This document shows positions 1 to 9,515 of a stretch of 30,466 bases of DNA, in pieces. Within the stretch, counting starts at the first letter, position 1, and each line of letters opens with the position of its first letter. The DNA is from Isohypsibius dastychi (taxonomy: Eukaryota > Tardigrada > Eutardigrada > Parachela > Isohypsibiidae), in the NCBI GenBank assembly GCA_034696485.1, contig JAQIWT010000163.1, forward strand, positions 1 through 30,466. Reading direction: 5' to 3'. The notes below the pieces were generated by a model. That model searched no databases. It saw only the letters and a list, made by a program, of their open reading frames with translations, and was not told where the DNA came from. A program made the translations under genes and the position numbers.

Positions 1-196
1 GCCGTAAACCTCAATTATTCACCATCAACTAGTGACCTTTTTCAAAAAACAAGGTTTGGAGACATTTCGATCTGCGGGAGAGTTTTTATGATTTCAAGTT
101 TTTTTCGAGTCACGTGTTTTCCAAAAAATTCCTCGCCACTGAAAATTCCCCAGATTCGCCACTCCTGCCACCCACCCCCCCCCCCTCAATAACAAT

Positions 197-257
197 AGTT
201 ACATTACTGGACATTGCTTTAAAAAATAGTGACACTACTGGACATCGCTTTAAAAGA
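197..257. repeat. 31-bp imperfect tandem duplication
   Basis: Two adjacent copies of a unit reading roughly agttacattactggacattg then ctttaaaa, differing at a few bases, directly after a poly-C tract at 175-186. The copies are out of frame with each other, yet each can be read as TLLDIALK. The duplication therefore arose by DNA slippage and repeats the start of the coding relic that follows. Confidence 0.75.
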
Positions 258-642
258 GGTCGTAATCAACCACTTTCGCGAGCACCGCGAAGCAGTGCGA
301 GCGTTTTTGGAATCGTTAAACTTTGAGGCGAAATCCTTAAACGTGGTTTTCCCCTGGACTTTAAATAGTGCTAAGACAACACTGCTCCTTGGGCACAATT
401 TTTTGTTCTCCAAACTGGGAACCGGAATAACAATCGACCCACCAAGAAAACGGTTTGTTTTCAACAATTTGACTGTGAGGCTCACGTCAACTCACATCTG
501 TCCATCACAGGTGATAGGTGTTCGATTTCTCCCACAACAAATTGGACCTACGCATCATCGAAAAGAAGTCGACAAGACATGCAGTCCAGAACGTCTGCCT
601 GAGAACAGGATCAACATGATTCAAATTTCCATATATGACTGA
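229..642 (+). pseudogene. Polinton/Maverick-type protein fragment, function unknown
   Basis: An open stretch of about 137 codons whose interior carries the phrase GTGITIDPPRKR. A near-identical phrase, GMSLTIDPPTKP, occurs at 18789-18824 in the gene next to the Polinton integrase, so both probably belong to the same family of element-encoded proteins. The end, NRINMIQISIYD, resembles the phrase that precedes the C-terminal part of that family as I remember it from cnidarian Maverick-like elements. The frame stops soon after, so the C terminus is missing. No catalytic motif is visible. It may be a structural or virion-associated protein, which is inference. No polymerase or integrase lies beside it on the same strand, so it looks like a stranded piece of another element copy. 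Confidence 0.4.
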
Positions 643-802
643 CAAGTGAATGGGCAAAGCGGCAGCTTTTTGGTCGGCAATTCAGTGTGCCTCCTGCGTG
701 AACCAGCAAGTGCCTGTTTGATCGAGAAATGGGACAGATCTGGAGCTTCCATGTTCCCTGAATGGTGCAGCGAAACAAGAGCTTCAATATGAGTGTTAAA
801 AG

Positions 803-969
803 AGGAGAACTCCATAGTGCAAGACAGATGGAGTTCTCCTGAGGAACTCCATCAGGCGAACAGGATGGAGTTCTCCTGAATTATCTGAGAAACCAGCTCG
901 AGAGCTGGTTACTCAGATAATTCAGAATTATATTTCACAGCCAATCGGCGATCGGCTGAAATATAATTC
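803..969. repeat. Cluster of four consecutive inverted repeats
   Basis: Four hairpin-capable units lie back to back. Unit one pairs 803-815 with 828-840, 13 bp perfect with a 12-nt spacer. Unit two pairs 842-853 with 864-877, the same arm sequence with a 2-nt deletion in the left arm. Unit three, 878-923, has arms of about 22 bp with one A/A mismatch and almost no loop. Unit four pairs 925-942 with about 954-969 around an AT-rich stem. Units one and two are tandem copies of each other. This could be the termini of a small foldback or MITE-type element, a structured RNA or a replication structure; the sequence alone does not decide. Confidence 0.75.
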
Positions 970-970
970 G

Positions 971-2186
971 GATAATATAATCAGGATAATTGTTTCAGAT
1001 AATTTAGAATTTTAGAGTGCCAATCAGTCAAGATTTTGAGAGTTTTCAAGAAGTCAATGAAATTCTGTGTGAGAATTCATGGATCAGGGTCCAACCACGC
1101 TCTTTTTCCTTCTTTCTCTTCGAAATGCTTGGACAAGATTCATTGCATTGAACGACTGTTGACATAGTTATCTGTCCTTGAGCCTCGGAACGTTCCTGCT
1201 CCGCGTAATGAGTTAAGGTAAACAAAACCTTTGTCGATCCGATGAGGGTTTTTATCAGGTTGGTTTTCTGAGGCTGTTAGGCACCAGTCAGTTTTTTATG
1301 CGGCCTTTTCAGTCAGTGTTCCAGATAAATACCGCATCGTGCCTGTGATGACTGAAGAGGCAAAGCTATCACGTTTTTGAACCCATTTGCAGGAGGATGA
1401 TTCAATGCATTTGCGGTGCTTAGTTTGTTCGATTTACTGGTCAGTTGCTTGGCCTCCCATGAGTTATCAGATGGTCAGTTTACTGGTCGAGGTTTCTGGC
1501 TCTTTCATCGGATATTTGCGTGGCATATCATGACCAGAGAGGTATCGTGCTGCTTATTTGTCACCTTTGAGCATGGACCTATCACTTTTGCCAAATATGG
1601 AGAACGGGTGGTGAGTGATTGTCTTGATGAGACGTGAATTCGTTAAAATTTTACTCTTTTCATTGATCAGGACATTTTCGAGTGATATAATCATTCCCTT
1701 AAGTCTGGAGGTTGGCTTGACGGTCAGGACCTGTGTTTTATATCTCGAACGTTTTGGACATTTTCTAAGTATGGAGGTGTCGACGTGAAACTTCTGATGG
1801 ATTTCGCAACACGGCGGTTGGGTGAGTTTAGTTTCGAACATAATGAAGCCGTTTGTCGTGAATGTGATGTGCGTTTGCTTCTTTTGAGGGTTGGCTCTAG
1901 TGTCTGTACGTTTTAGCGGAAGCTCGACAAGCAGCTAAATTGATCGGAGATATCACAGCGGTTCATGGTTTGGTGTCAACTTGATGACTGGAAGATGCTG
2001 CTTTCGGGTTTCGGGTTGTCATAAAAAATGGCGCTCCTGCGTCCCGGGTAGTTTTTGCCAAAACTTCTGACGAGCTAACAGATGTGCGCGACTTATCGCC
2101 AGTAAGTAGTATGGGCGGATGTAGTAGGTGTGTAGTAGGAGTGTTTTTTCTGTCACCTTAGCATTTCTATAAGCTCTGCACGGATT
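971..2186. other. No recognisable gene
   Basis: Mixed-composition sequence with only short open stretches on both strands (for example 1416-1637 plus and 1554-1841 minus), none resembling a known family. An AT-rich run containing further copies of the motif gataat follows the inverted-repeat cluster to about 1020. I see no RNA gene, repeat family or convincing coding signal. Confidence 0.5.
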
Positions 2187-2630
2187 ATGAAAACGAACTA
2201 CTCTCGAGTCATCGTTACTGAAGAGATAACAACAAGGTCAGATGAAATTTGGTGGCCGGCAGTTGAAAGTATTCTGTTACGGAAATTTCTTAATCAGCTG
2301 GTAATGTGCCGGTTTGCGCCATATATTTCCTTGCTCAACCCTTCATCGTTCAGTTTTGGACAAGGAAATTGTGAAGGCAAATGCTATGAAGCTCTACGTC
2401 GGCGGGAAAGAACGACTGTTAGAGAGCTCAGTTTTATCGGTGAACAGAAAAAGAATGCTCCGGATAATGACACGGGTGGAGCAGCGAACAACTGTGGCAC
2501 ACTGCCGTATTTTGCCGTTGATGACCTTAATTATATTGCTGCAATTCAGGAAAACATCCATAAAGGCCTGGCGGGTTGGAACTGGGATTTGCAAGTTCCG
2601 GTGGGTTTTACTGGTTGTTTCTTGGGTTGA
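2187..2630 (+). CDS. Hypothetical open frame, unrecognised
   Basis: A 147-codon plus-strand frame beginning with ATG. Another plus frame is open over the same bases, so the openness may be partly chance. The product has no signal peptide or transmembrane segment. Its central part is charged and its end (GLAGWNWDLQVPVG) is tryptophan- and glycine-rich. I do not recognise it. It does not continue the minus-strand DNA polymerase upstream. It may be a piece of a decayed element or a non-coding coincidence. Confidence 0.18.
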   Translation: MKTNYSRVIVTEEITTRSDEIWWPAVESILLRKFLNQLVMCRFAPYISLLNPSSFSFGQGNCEGKCYEALRRRERTTVRELSFIGEQKKNAPDNDTGGAANNCGTLPYFAVDDLNYIAAIQENIHKGLAGWNWDLQVPVGFTGCFLG

Positions 2631-2795
2631 TTGCTTCTGTTAAATGTTTTTATGAGCTATATTTTGCACATTTGAGTTTCACATCTCGTAGGTCTTGAGT
2701 AGGATGCAAATTATTCTGCTGAGAGAATTGCAAGTGTCGGCGGTCAGTTCGATACCGCTGAATGGTGGCGATTTTGTGTTGTTTCTCTATCATCC

Positions 2796-3152
2796 ATGAG
2801 AACATGTGTGGTGTCACCATCGTTCAGTGCCTGCCTCTCGTCAACAACATGTACACGCGATCAAGGCGGTTTGGGAACGGGACAGTTTGAACTGCAGTGT
2901 GCCGACACCGTTTTTGCTTCAACTGAAAGTTCGGCGAGAGAGTGCCACTTGACCTTCCGTAATTTTGTGTTCTTCCATGTCGATTTGAAGGAGAGAAAAT
3001 TATTTAAGCTCCCCATGGACACGGTGCTGTGGTTTCAACATGTGACAAATACGCCAATTGATCAAGCTGTAATTTACCTCAAATTCTCGGAAGCATGTAA
3101 AGACGACACCCAGAAAACTTCAATGTATTACCCATTGAACTCAAAAATATAG
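2796..3152 (+). CDS. Hypothetical open frame, unrecognised
   Basis: A 118-codon plus-strand frame whose second half (ECHLTFRNFVFFHVDLKERK and following) has plausible alternating strand-like composition. It overlaps the broken 3' end of the minus-strand polymerase by 25 bases. The opposite strand loses polymerase similarity at exactly this point, so this may be inserted sequence that truncated the polymerase. No family is recognised. Confidence 0.2.
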   Translation: MRTCVVSPSFSACLSSTTCTRDQGGLGTGQFELQCADTVFASTESSARECHLTFRNFVFFHVDLKERKLFKLPMDTVLWFQHVTNTPIDQAVIYLKFSEACKDDTQKTSMYYPLNSKI

Positions 3153-4835
3153 GCAGCTCTCCTTTCCGGCAAATAACCATCCGCATAGAAATGATGACCT
3201 GATGCCACGAGTCTCTCCCCAGTATTCACCTTATGTTGAATCTTTTTCCCCATTTGTTCACTCAGATAGTCGAGCCATATCACACTCAGCGGGTGCCTCC
3301 GAGTTTCGGGTCGAAATTCGTATTGTAGACTGTAAGAATATTTTTTTAGCTCAAATCTGTAAGTAATATGATCACATTCCGACGGCGAATAAGATCCCTT
3401 GTTGGCATAGGTTGAGAAAGTGCTCATATATATAGACTGTTGGCATCCATTCCAAGAATGGTACGACACATTTGATGCTCTCCATACTGTGACCCGAAGT
3501 CGATGGTTGATTTCCCTGCCTCGACAAATCGTGTAAAAATGATTGCATGTCCACCTGTTATTCCCTCATGTAATCGCATATATAAATCCCTGTTGTCTTC
3601 CGCAAACGTGCTGAAGAATATTGTCGGCGGTAGATTTTTGAATAGATAGCGATGACAGAAAAGCAAAACTGCGTCCCGCATCATACGAATATCTTTCTTC
3701 CGATAAAACTCCAACATTTTCTCAACGGCAAAGAGCATTGGCATTACGTCGCTAGAATGGTAACATTTCAAGAAGTCGACCATGTTTGCCATGGAGTTAT
3801 TGGTCCATAACTGTTCACATTCCATATATTCTTCATCGGTGAGATGAGTTTCTCGAAGATCATCGTTGAAGGCTTCGATTGATGCGAGTTGTGTTTCCTC
3901 TAGTTTCTAAAAACTATTCATCCACTTGTAAGGAAAATGGTATTCTCTATTCGCCACAGCACTTAATGCTTTCAAGAATTGTTTCAGACTTGTTCCTGCT
4001 GCCAGATAGTTACATAGATCAAGTAATTGAATTTTCCCATCCACTCCAAGCGCCATATAACTTCAAGCTTTCTTGATACAAGTCATCCCTCCAGCTGTAC
4101 TCAGTTTTGGGGAAAAATGTTCTCGAATCAGACGCCAATCGTACGAGCTGTCGTTGAAAGACGAAATGGGCAGACAAAACAGACGATTTTTTAGAGATTT
4201 CCCGAAGCCCCAAGTAAGAGTATATCCGCTTACCGAATTTCATCTGACTGCTCTGACAAAAATCCATAGTTGTGTCCAACCGATCAAGGTATGATGTGAA
4301 CTTTTTCCGTTGCTCACTTACATGAAGCCTTTGAATCCGCAGCAAACAATCCGCAAAACGTTGGATAAGTGATTCAACCCCATCTTGATTTTGTGCATAA
4401 TCGAAAACCAATTGTTGATCTACGCCAACCACGTTTGTGTAGACAGCATGCGACAATGGAATATGCTGATTGATGTTCACACAGGTCCCACTGTTTCCAG
4501 TGTCTTCCATTGGGTCCAGTGGCATGAGAGCCGTTTCAAAATCAAAGACTGCAAATCGCTCAAGGGCTTCGGGTGACCTGTTTTTAAATTTGGAGGCAGA
4601 AGCCGACGATAATCTTCGAATGAAGTCTTTCAAAGAGTGAAATTTCTTCTCTCAAAAGTCAGTTGTTGCCTAGCTCTGCAGTTCTTTTTTCGGTGTTGCA
4701 TCAATGGTGGAAAGGAAGTTGTTTCATTTGTCGCACCGAAAGCGCTGGGCATACATTATAATTGTAATAAACATTGTAACGAGCTTCAACAGCTTCCACA
4801 ATATCCTGTATATCAGCTAGCGTTTTTACAGCCAT
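3128..4835 (-). pseudogene. Family B DNA polymerase (Polinton/Maverick type), truncated copy 1
   Basis: A relic of a protein-primed-type family B DNA polymerase. Reading leftward, a short ATG-initiated stretch (4835-4702) leads to a 3'-5' exonuclease segment with FAVFDFET (Exo I) and HIPLSHAVYTNVVG at 4633-4019. Next, at 3825-3424, come GGHAIIFTRFVEAGKS and GMDANSLYI, which is polymerase motif A. Then at about 3300-3131 comes WLDYLSEQMGKKIQHKVNTG ... YADGY ... FEFNG, the start of a Vsr-like nuclease domain found inside this polymerase subfamily. The frame shifts at least twice, and similarity ends at 3128 inside the nuclease domain, so the palm motifs B and C are missing. The order Exo, motif A, nuclease differs from the second polymerase in this window, so the two are different subfamilies. 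The element's upstream neighbour on this strand may be the membrane protein at 4.9-5.6 kb. Confidence 0.75.
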
Positions 4836-4859
4836 TTTAATTCAAGACCTGACACACTA

Positions 4860-5171
4860 TCATTGTGAAAAAATTTCCTTGCTCGTTTTGTTCTTCTTGC
4901 TACGCCGAATTGCGGCCGTAAGGCCGCAATCTGGTTTTGGGGCACGGGGGCAGTTGCCACCCAAAGTTTGAGATTGTTGACGAGGGAAACAAAACAATTT
5001 CAAATCTTTGCCTTTCAAATCTTGTTCTAGCGCACACCTTCCTTGCCGAATGATTACAAGTGTAATCAAAGCGATTAACACAACAGATAAACCAACTGTC
5101 AGTATAATATCTGAAGTTGTAGGACTGGTTGGTAGCCCCACAGAAGAAACTGTAGTCACCTCCTTCTTCAA
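4860..5171 (-). pseudogene. Transmembrane and cytoplasmic-tail segment of a membrane protein
   Basis: A minus-strand frame of about 103 codons. A Ser/Thr-rich stalk is followed by one strong transmembrane helix (DIILTVGLSVVLIALITLVI) and an arginine/lysine-rich tail, the topology of a type I membrane protein. It lies only about 45 bp downstream of the leucine-rich segment at 5214-5638, which carries a signal peptide, so the two may be parts of one protein. The gap contains a donor-like gtaagc and a branch-like taactaat, but no acceptor that I tested joins the frames in phase, so a frameshift is equally likely. Function is unknown. A receptor-like or surface protein is an inference from topology only. 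Confidence 0.4.
4909..4930. repeat. Perfect 9-bp hairpin with GTAA loop
   Basis: The arms attgcggcc and ggccgcaat flank a 4-nt loop, inside the tail of the membrane-protein relic. No poly-T follows. It may be chance or a small foldback; function is not evident. Confidence 0.7.
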
Positions 5172-5213
5172 GAAATTTTTTTTTGATTAGTTACTGTTCT
5201 GTTTTCCTGAAGC

Positions 5214-5638
5214 TTACTTCCAATAGAGTGGTTGCCAATGACCGCGGAACTTGCAAGGGTCACTTGGTTCAAGCAATTGAATAACCCTCAAATCTTCGAG
5301 TTTTCGACAACACATTGCTGGATTGTGGTCGATGTATATTTTTTCCAGCGAAGGAATTTCGGCAAACAAAAGGCTGATGGAAGGTAGACAAGCCAGTGAT
5401 GAGTTCTGACGGAGATCCAAATGTTTGACGTATGGGTTGGCTTTCGTTATCCTGGTTCACCATTCTTCCAAGCAAACGTCGGTAAAAGTCTTTGAGACGA
5501 AGCGTGCATTGGGAAAAATGGCTCGCAATTTGAACAGGAGTCGTGGTATGCCAGCAAAGTATGACTAAAGACAGTAATAAGAAAAATGATGGAAAACATC
5601 TTGTTGCAAAAGCCAGAAGAACGACTGTGACTGTTCAA
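5214..5638 (-). pseudogene. Signal-peptide protein with leucine-rich repeat segment
   Basis: The start (ATG within a minus-strand frame from 5638) has a hydrophobic signal peptide, MFSIIFLITVFSHTLLAYHD, followed by a Cys pair (CSNC). After a frame change near 5450 a leucine-rich segment reads HLDLRQNSSLACLPSISLLF then IPSLEKIYIDHNPAMCC, which fits LRR spacing with capping cysteines. The frame ends at 5214, and the transmembrane segment at 4860-5171 follows on the same strand. Together they suggest a secreted or type I surface protein of the LRR-transmembrane kind. Whether it is a host gene remnant or a gene of the polymerase-bearing element beside it is unclear. At least one indel breaks it. 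Confidence 0.45.
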
Positions 5639-5709
5639 TGTAAATGGGTTTTATATCAAAATAATACGCTCAAGGCAAAGTCAGGCAAGGAATGAGATGG
5701 TTTAACCGA

Positions 5710-5931
5710 TCATCGTGGGAGATAGACAAAAAATGCTTGGATGAAATAACAAAATGCTATCATCGTGGAGAGTGGAGACCACTTTACCACAGACTTGGTA
5801 GACTTTGGTCTCTCATGGTCAGCGACCTCATGTCTGTATAGATTCTGGCGACATGAGTAGTCCATTCCACATCCGCGGACGATGCAATAAAAACTAATTC
5901 TCAGTCCGTTCTGTTGTGCTGATTTTTCCAA
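5710..5931 (-). pseudogene. C2H2 zinc-finger fragment
   Basis: One classical finger is visible: FYCIVRGCGMDYSCRQNLYR followed by HEVADH, with C-x4-C-x12-H-x4-H spacing. A short basic stretch and a hydrophobic end follow before the stop. A single finger of this type binds DNA or protein in many host factors and also occurs in transposon-encoded proteins. It lies between the gypsy relic and the membrane-protein relic, on the same strand as both. There is no second finger, so it is probably a fragment. Confidence 0.5.
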
Positions 5932-6125
5932 ACACTTAATCTACAAATAAATGAAAGTTGATAAATCAATAGTGTGTACGCATTTACATGAGGTTTGAAA
6001 TTGGTTGGAGTTTGGACGATCGGTAGCACGGGAATGCAATGTTCATCATTCTGTAACTTTACGGTTATAAGTGACTAGGGAAGATTCAGTTTTATATTCA
6101 GGTGCATCAGATGTAATGTTTCTGC

Positions 6126-6677
6126 TTAAAGCTTCTGGCACATGGTAATCCGCATCTTTTTGTAAACAAATTTGAGATTATAAATAGTAAGAGCTGATGA
6201 CCTACTTTGAAGTTTTTCATTTTGAGTCTCTGAATAGAACAAGCATTTTAAAGAAACATGGTCGGTGTAAACAGTTGTTTCCCTTCCGAGCATGAAGTTT
6301 CGGAATTTCATTGTACTAAAAACTATAGCCAAACACTCTCTTTCCGTGACAGATGAATTTTACTCAGATCGTTGTAGTTTTCGGCTGGCATAAATCACCA
6401 ATCGTATTGTGTCGTTGTTTTTCTGACAAAATTGACAACCAATACTCAGAGGTGAGCTGTCACAGTGTAATTCCGATGGGAGTTTTGGATCGAGATGAGC
6501 CAAAATCAGAGCATTGGTCATTTTTTCTTCAAGTAAATCAAAAGCTTGCTGATGTTTGGGTAACCACTTATTCAAACTTGACACTTTCATCGCGAGACCT
6601 GAATACGGTTCGGTAAGTCCAGCTGCAATCTTTGCGAAACCACCGATGTGTTGGCGGTAAAAACTGCACATCGACAC
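6126..6677 (-). pseudogene. Gypsy RT connection and RNase H domain
   Basis: The first part (FYRQHIGGFAKIAAGLTEPY ... HQQAFDLLEEKMTNALILAH) is the connection between reverse transcriptase and RNase H. LHCDSSPLSIGCQFCQK carries the first RNase H aspartate. After one in-frame TAA the same frame continues with VTERECLAIVFSTMKFRNF (the catalytic glutamate region) and GRETTVYTDHVSLKCL (the next aspartate). RNase H degrades the RNA strand of the RNA-DNA hybrid during reverse transcription. The end (FVYKKMRITMCQKL) corresponds to the point where the polyprotein would pass into the spacer before integrase, but no integrase follows. A single stop codon is the only break in this part. Confidence 0.8.
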
Positions 6678-6735
6678 AGAGGAGCGAACATCACGCTGTG
6701 TTCGCGGAATTGGAAATTATTTCACTGCTAGAAGC

Positions 6736-7736
6736 TTAGCTGGCTGGGTCTGGCTGGATACCATCAACACTAACAATACTACCCAAAATGGTAACCATAG
6801 CCATGGCGAATTTACAGTTTTTATCATTCAGCGTGAAGTTATACATCATGAGACGAGACATGGCTTCCCTCAAAATGACGTAATGTTCTGCCCATGTGCA
6901 CCCTTTCAAAATTACATCATCTATAGAACAAGCCAGTGTTTTGAAGGTTAAACCTACGAAGCATCCGTTCATCACTCGCTGAAATACTGTGCTGCCCACT
7001 TTGGTTTCAAATGGTAAGCTCGTGTTCGCTTAGGCATAGTTGCCAGGGTAGGGAGCGATGCCAGTTCTCTCTTGACTTCTTTCGTCCAAACGTAGCTGGT
7101 GAAAAGCATGAGATAAATCCAGAACTGTTAAGTATGGAGAATGAGCTTGAAATTCAAAAATGTCCTGGGTTGCAGCAAGTGGACACACATTTGATTTCAA
7201 AACTTCATTCAGTTCAACACATGATCCACGAATACATATATCCACATTTCCTCGTTTGACAATGACAATAGGCGTTCACCATTGCGAACATTTAATGCGT
7301 TTCAAGAATCCTAGCTTTTTCATACGATCTAGCTCAACTTGAACTTTATTGCAAAACCAAACTGGCTATTTTTGTCAGGGAATAAACATTTCAATTCGGT
7401 GAAAAGATCCGAAAGTTCTTTTTCCCGCTCTGGTGTAAGTTGGTCTCCAAACAATAACTTCATGACATCGAATAGATCAGGCGCCTCAGGAATTACCGAA
7501 GTATTGAAATCAAAGACCAAAAATGGCAACAACGCAGTTCCATTATAGGTGCAGTGATCCTGCACATGAATTGCATAAGCAGATTCAGAATCCACTACAA
7601 AGAAACAGTAATTTTCTGGATAGATGTGAGTCGTTCTGACATTTAAATCATGTTTTGAACATTGCTTACCCCGCAAATGAGACATCCAAACATTTTTGTT
7701 TTGCATCATTTTTCCACATGAATATCTATGGTTCAT
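6736..7736 (-). pseudogene. Gypsy reverse transcriptase domain with upstream zinc-finger-like segment
   Basis: Fingers and palm are in two frames. At 7245-7030 GSCVELNEVLKSNVCPLAAT and YLTVLDLSHAFHQLRLDE carry RT motif A, with the first catalytic aspartate in LDLSHAFHQ. At 6999-6736 TVFQRVMNGCFVGLTFKT is followed by ACSIDDVILKGCTWAEH, the YxDD box with serine in place of tyrosine, then LGSIVSVDGI. Upstream, at 7736-7329, a degenerate zinc-finger-like segment (YSCGKMMQNKNVWMSHLRGK) precedes the acidic linker SDLFTELKCLFPDKNSQFG. The tyrosine replacement and the frame changes indicate decay. Confidence 0.8.
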
Positions 7737-7769
7737 TTGATTTCTGGCACATGGAACTGCTGTGCAGGC

Positions 7770-8644
7770 TCATTTGTGCAAACGCAATTTCAAATAACTT
7801 ATGAGCACCTCTCCATATTCACAGACACCTGCAACAGGCTGTAAATTTTCCGATACCTGAGCTTCTTTAATCAGGTCACGTTGTGGCGTTGGGTTTGAAA
7901 CGTTCATTGAAAACTGCAACATTTCGCTGCTCTCACTTTTCGAGCAATTTGTTACTGGTAAATTCTGACCTGTATAACGGTTACCCGTCATGAGATTTTC
8001 ATCATCAAGTTGTTTGAGAGGAATCATCTTTCGTTCTTGGTCAGTGTAACCCAGAAAATCAGCCCAATTCAAAAAGGACGAGGTTGCACAAAGAATCAAC
8101 AGTTTTGCCATCAATCTAGGGAAAGTGAGATGAAAGGAATTTGTGTCAGCTAATCGGTGAATAATTAAACCAAGAGGAACGAGTTGTAATTCAAAACATT
8201 GATTTTCCCAGACGTTGTCACTAGGTCGTGGAATAATACGTCGGAGTCTGTTAAGAGATGTTCGTCTTCCTCTCGCGGAACTTCAAGCACCGCTCGCCAG
8301 TATGTTGACGGCTGGCCAAGTTGACACTCCATCAAAGGAATTTAGGTTTTAACAATAAGTTGGGGGTCACCGTTCGTTCGCTGTGTTTTAGATTCTTTGT
8401 TTTCACTCATTTTTGCAAAACGGCGAAAGTTAGGCCAACCGATTATGGGATCCCATTCGGAAGGAATGTAATCAGGAAGTTCTGCGTTAAGAGGAAGTGA
8501 AAGTCCGTTTTTTTCTACTTCAATTAAAACTGTTCCCATGGTTACAATCACGTGATCGCTTGCAAAACCGAGCCTCATGTATGTGAATTGGTCGAGCTCG
8601 CTCAGTAAACCCATTTGTACAGCTAGGTCTAAACCTGTTACCAC
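7770..8644 (-). pseudogene. Gypsy protease-like region and linker
   Basis: At 8644-8342 a retropepsin-like segment reads VTGLDLAVQMGLLSELDQ, then MGTVLIEVEKNGLSLPLN, and ends WDPIIGWPNFRRF, matching the C-terminal half of a gypsy aspartic protease (IIG-type flap-to-end region). The N-terminal catalytic Asp-Thr/Ser-Gly triad was not found; the frame breaks just upstream, near 8670. At 8114-7770 a polar linker (NLMTGNRYTGQNLPVTNCSK and following) connects toward the reverse transcriptase. The stretch 8115-8341 on this strand has no long open frame. The protease would cut the Gag-Pol polyprotein in the virus-like particle. Confidence 0.5.
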
Positions 8645-8738
8645 AGTTAAGTCGGGTACTGACTGATGACATGATTAGGTTGACCAAATTCGGCACCGAT
8701 GGCCGCATTTGTTGACCTCCCAAATTTGTTTGACCTGG

Positions 8739-9128
8739 TTAAAATGCTTGAGATATCGTAGAAGCGTTACCTTGATGATAACTGTTTTGATTCCATTGGC
8801 GATTATTCTGTTCTTGAAAGCGGTGTGCATCAAAGCGTTGCGGGCGAAACCAGGTATTTCGGTTTTCAGAGTATTGTGGCCTGGTGTTGCGATGAGAAGA
8901 ATGACCGCCTCGCTGATTAGATTGATAAAAGCTAGGGTGATTGTACCGGTCATCATTAGAAAACTGCTGAATACGACGCTGAAAGGAGCGTTCATCATTG
9001 TGACGGTTTTCAAATGCGCGTCTTTCAGCAATCACAGTTAACGTCTGGCGGAATCCCGTCAAATCGACAGTGCCGAATTCAAGACATTCACTACGAATGG
9101 CGGATTGGTTCATCCTGGAAATATCCAA
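8739..9128 (-). pseudogene. Gag-like Q/N/R-rich nucleocapsid region
   Basis: A 129-codon frame rich in Gln, Asn, Arg and His (for example QSNQRGGHSSHRNTRPQYSE and HRFQEQNNRQWNQNSYHQGN). Such composition is typical of the RNA-binding C-terminal part of some retrotransposon Gag proteins. No CCHC knuckle is visible. Its place directly upstream of the protease-like region, on the same strand, supports a Gag assignment. The capsid part of Gag further upstream was not recognised. Confidence 0.5.
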
Positions 9129-9515
9129 AAATGGGTGATATCAGAGATACTGCGAACCAAATTCGAAAGACGCTGGAACTAGAGGAGAATCGGACTCGAC
9201 TTTGAAATTTTGAAAATGCAAATTTCTCAGACATGTTGCAAAAGCAGGGCTTTAAACAAGAACGTGATTGGGCCAGAGTTAAAATCACCCTATTATAACT
9301 TGTAAAACCCAGCTGGGTGAATATACTGTTAGCAGCTGGTCAAACAGTGAAATTTTGAAAACTGTGATCAATTCAGGTGTGATTCACGATCGAAAGAAGC
9401 AAAAGAACAAAGAATGTAGAAATCCCTATGGAAACGCCGATCCGCAGAGGTCAACAGCCAGGGAAACGAAAATTGAAAACCGAATCATTGGAGCTGCTGG
9501 TAGCAAACTCCAAGT
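9095..9515 (+). other. Hydrophilic coding-like relic, unrecognised
   Basis: Plus-strand segments in successive frames look protein-like and charged: GDIRDTANQIRKTLELEENR, then DMLQKQGFKQERDWARVKI, then SEILKTVINSGVIHDRKKQK and ENRIIGAAGSKLQVKTK. Stops separate them. They overlap the end of the minus-strand gag relic, so they probably come from a different insertion abutting it. No family is recognised. Confidence 0.22.

Larger units (their letters stand above)
6126..9128 (-). mobile_element. Ty3/gypsy-type LTR retrotransposon relic (gag to RNase H)
   Basis: Reading leftward from 9128 the order is gag-like Q/N/R-rich protein, protease-like region, linker, reverse transcriptase and RNase H, the order of a Metaviridae gag-pol. 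The integrase that should follow RNase H is absent; a zinc-finger relic of other origin lies there instead. No LTR pair was found on either side by eye. Frames change several times and stops interrupt most domains, so it is inactive. Component domains are listed separately. Confidence 0.8.

Noticed and set aside
5171-5217. A 47-bp intron joining the LRR and transmembrane segments
   Set aside because: Donor-like and branch-like sequences exist, but none of the nearby acceptor positions tried keeps the transmembrane frame.
6126-9128. Paired LTRs for the gypsy relic
   Set aside because: No matching terminal direct repeats were seen by eye on the two sides; an automated self-alignment could overturn this.
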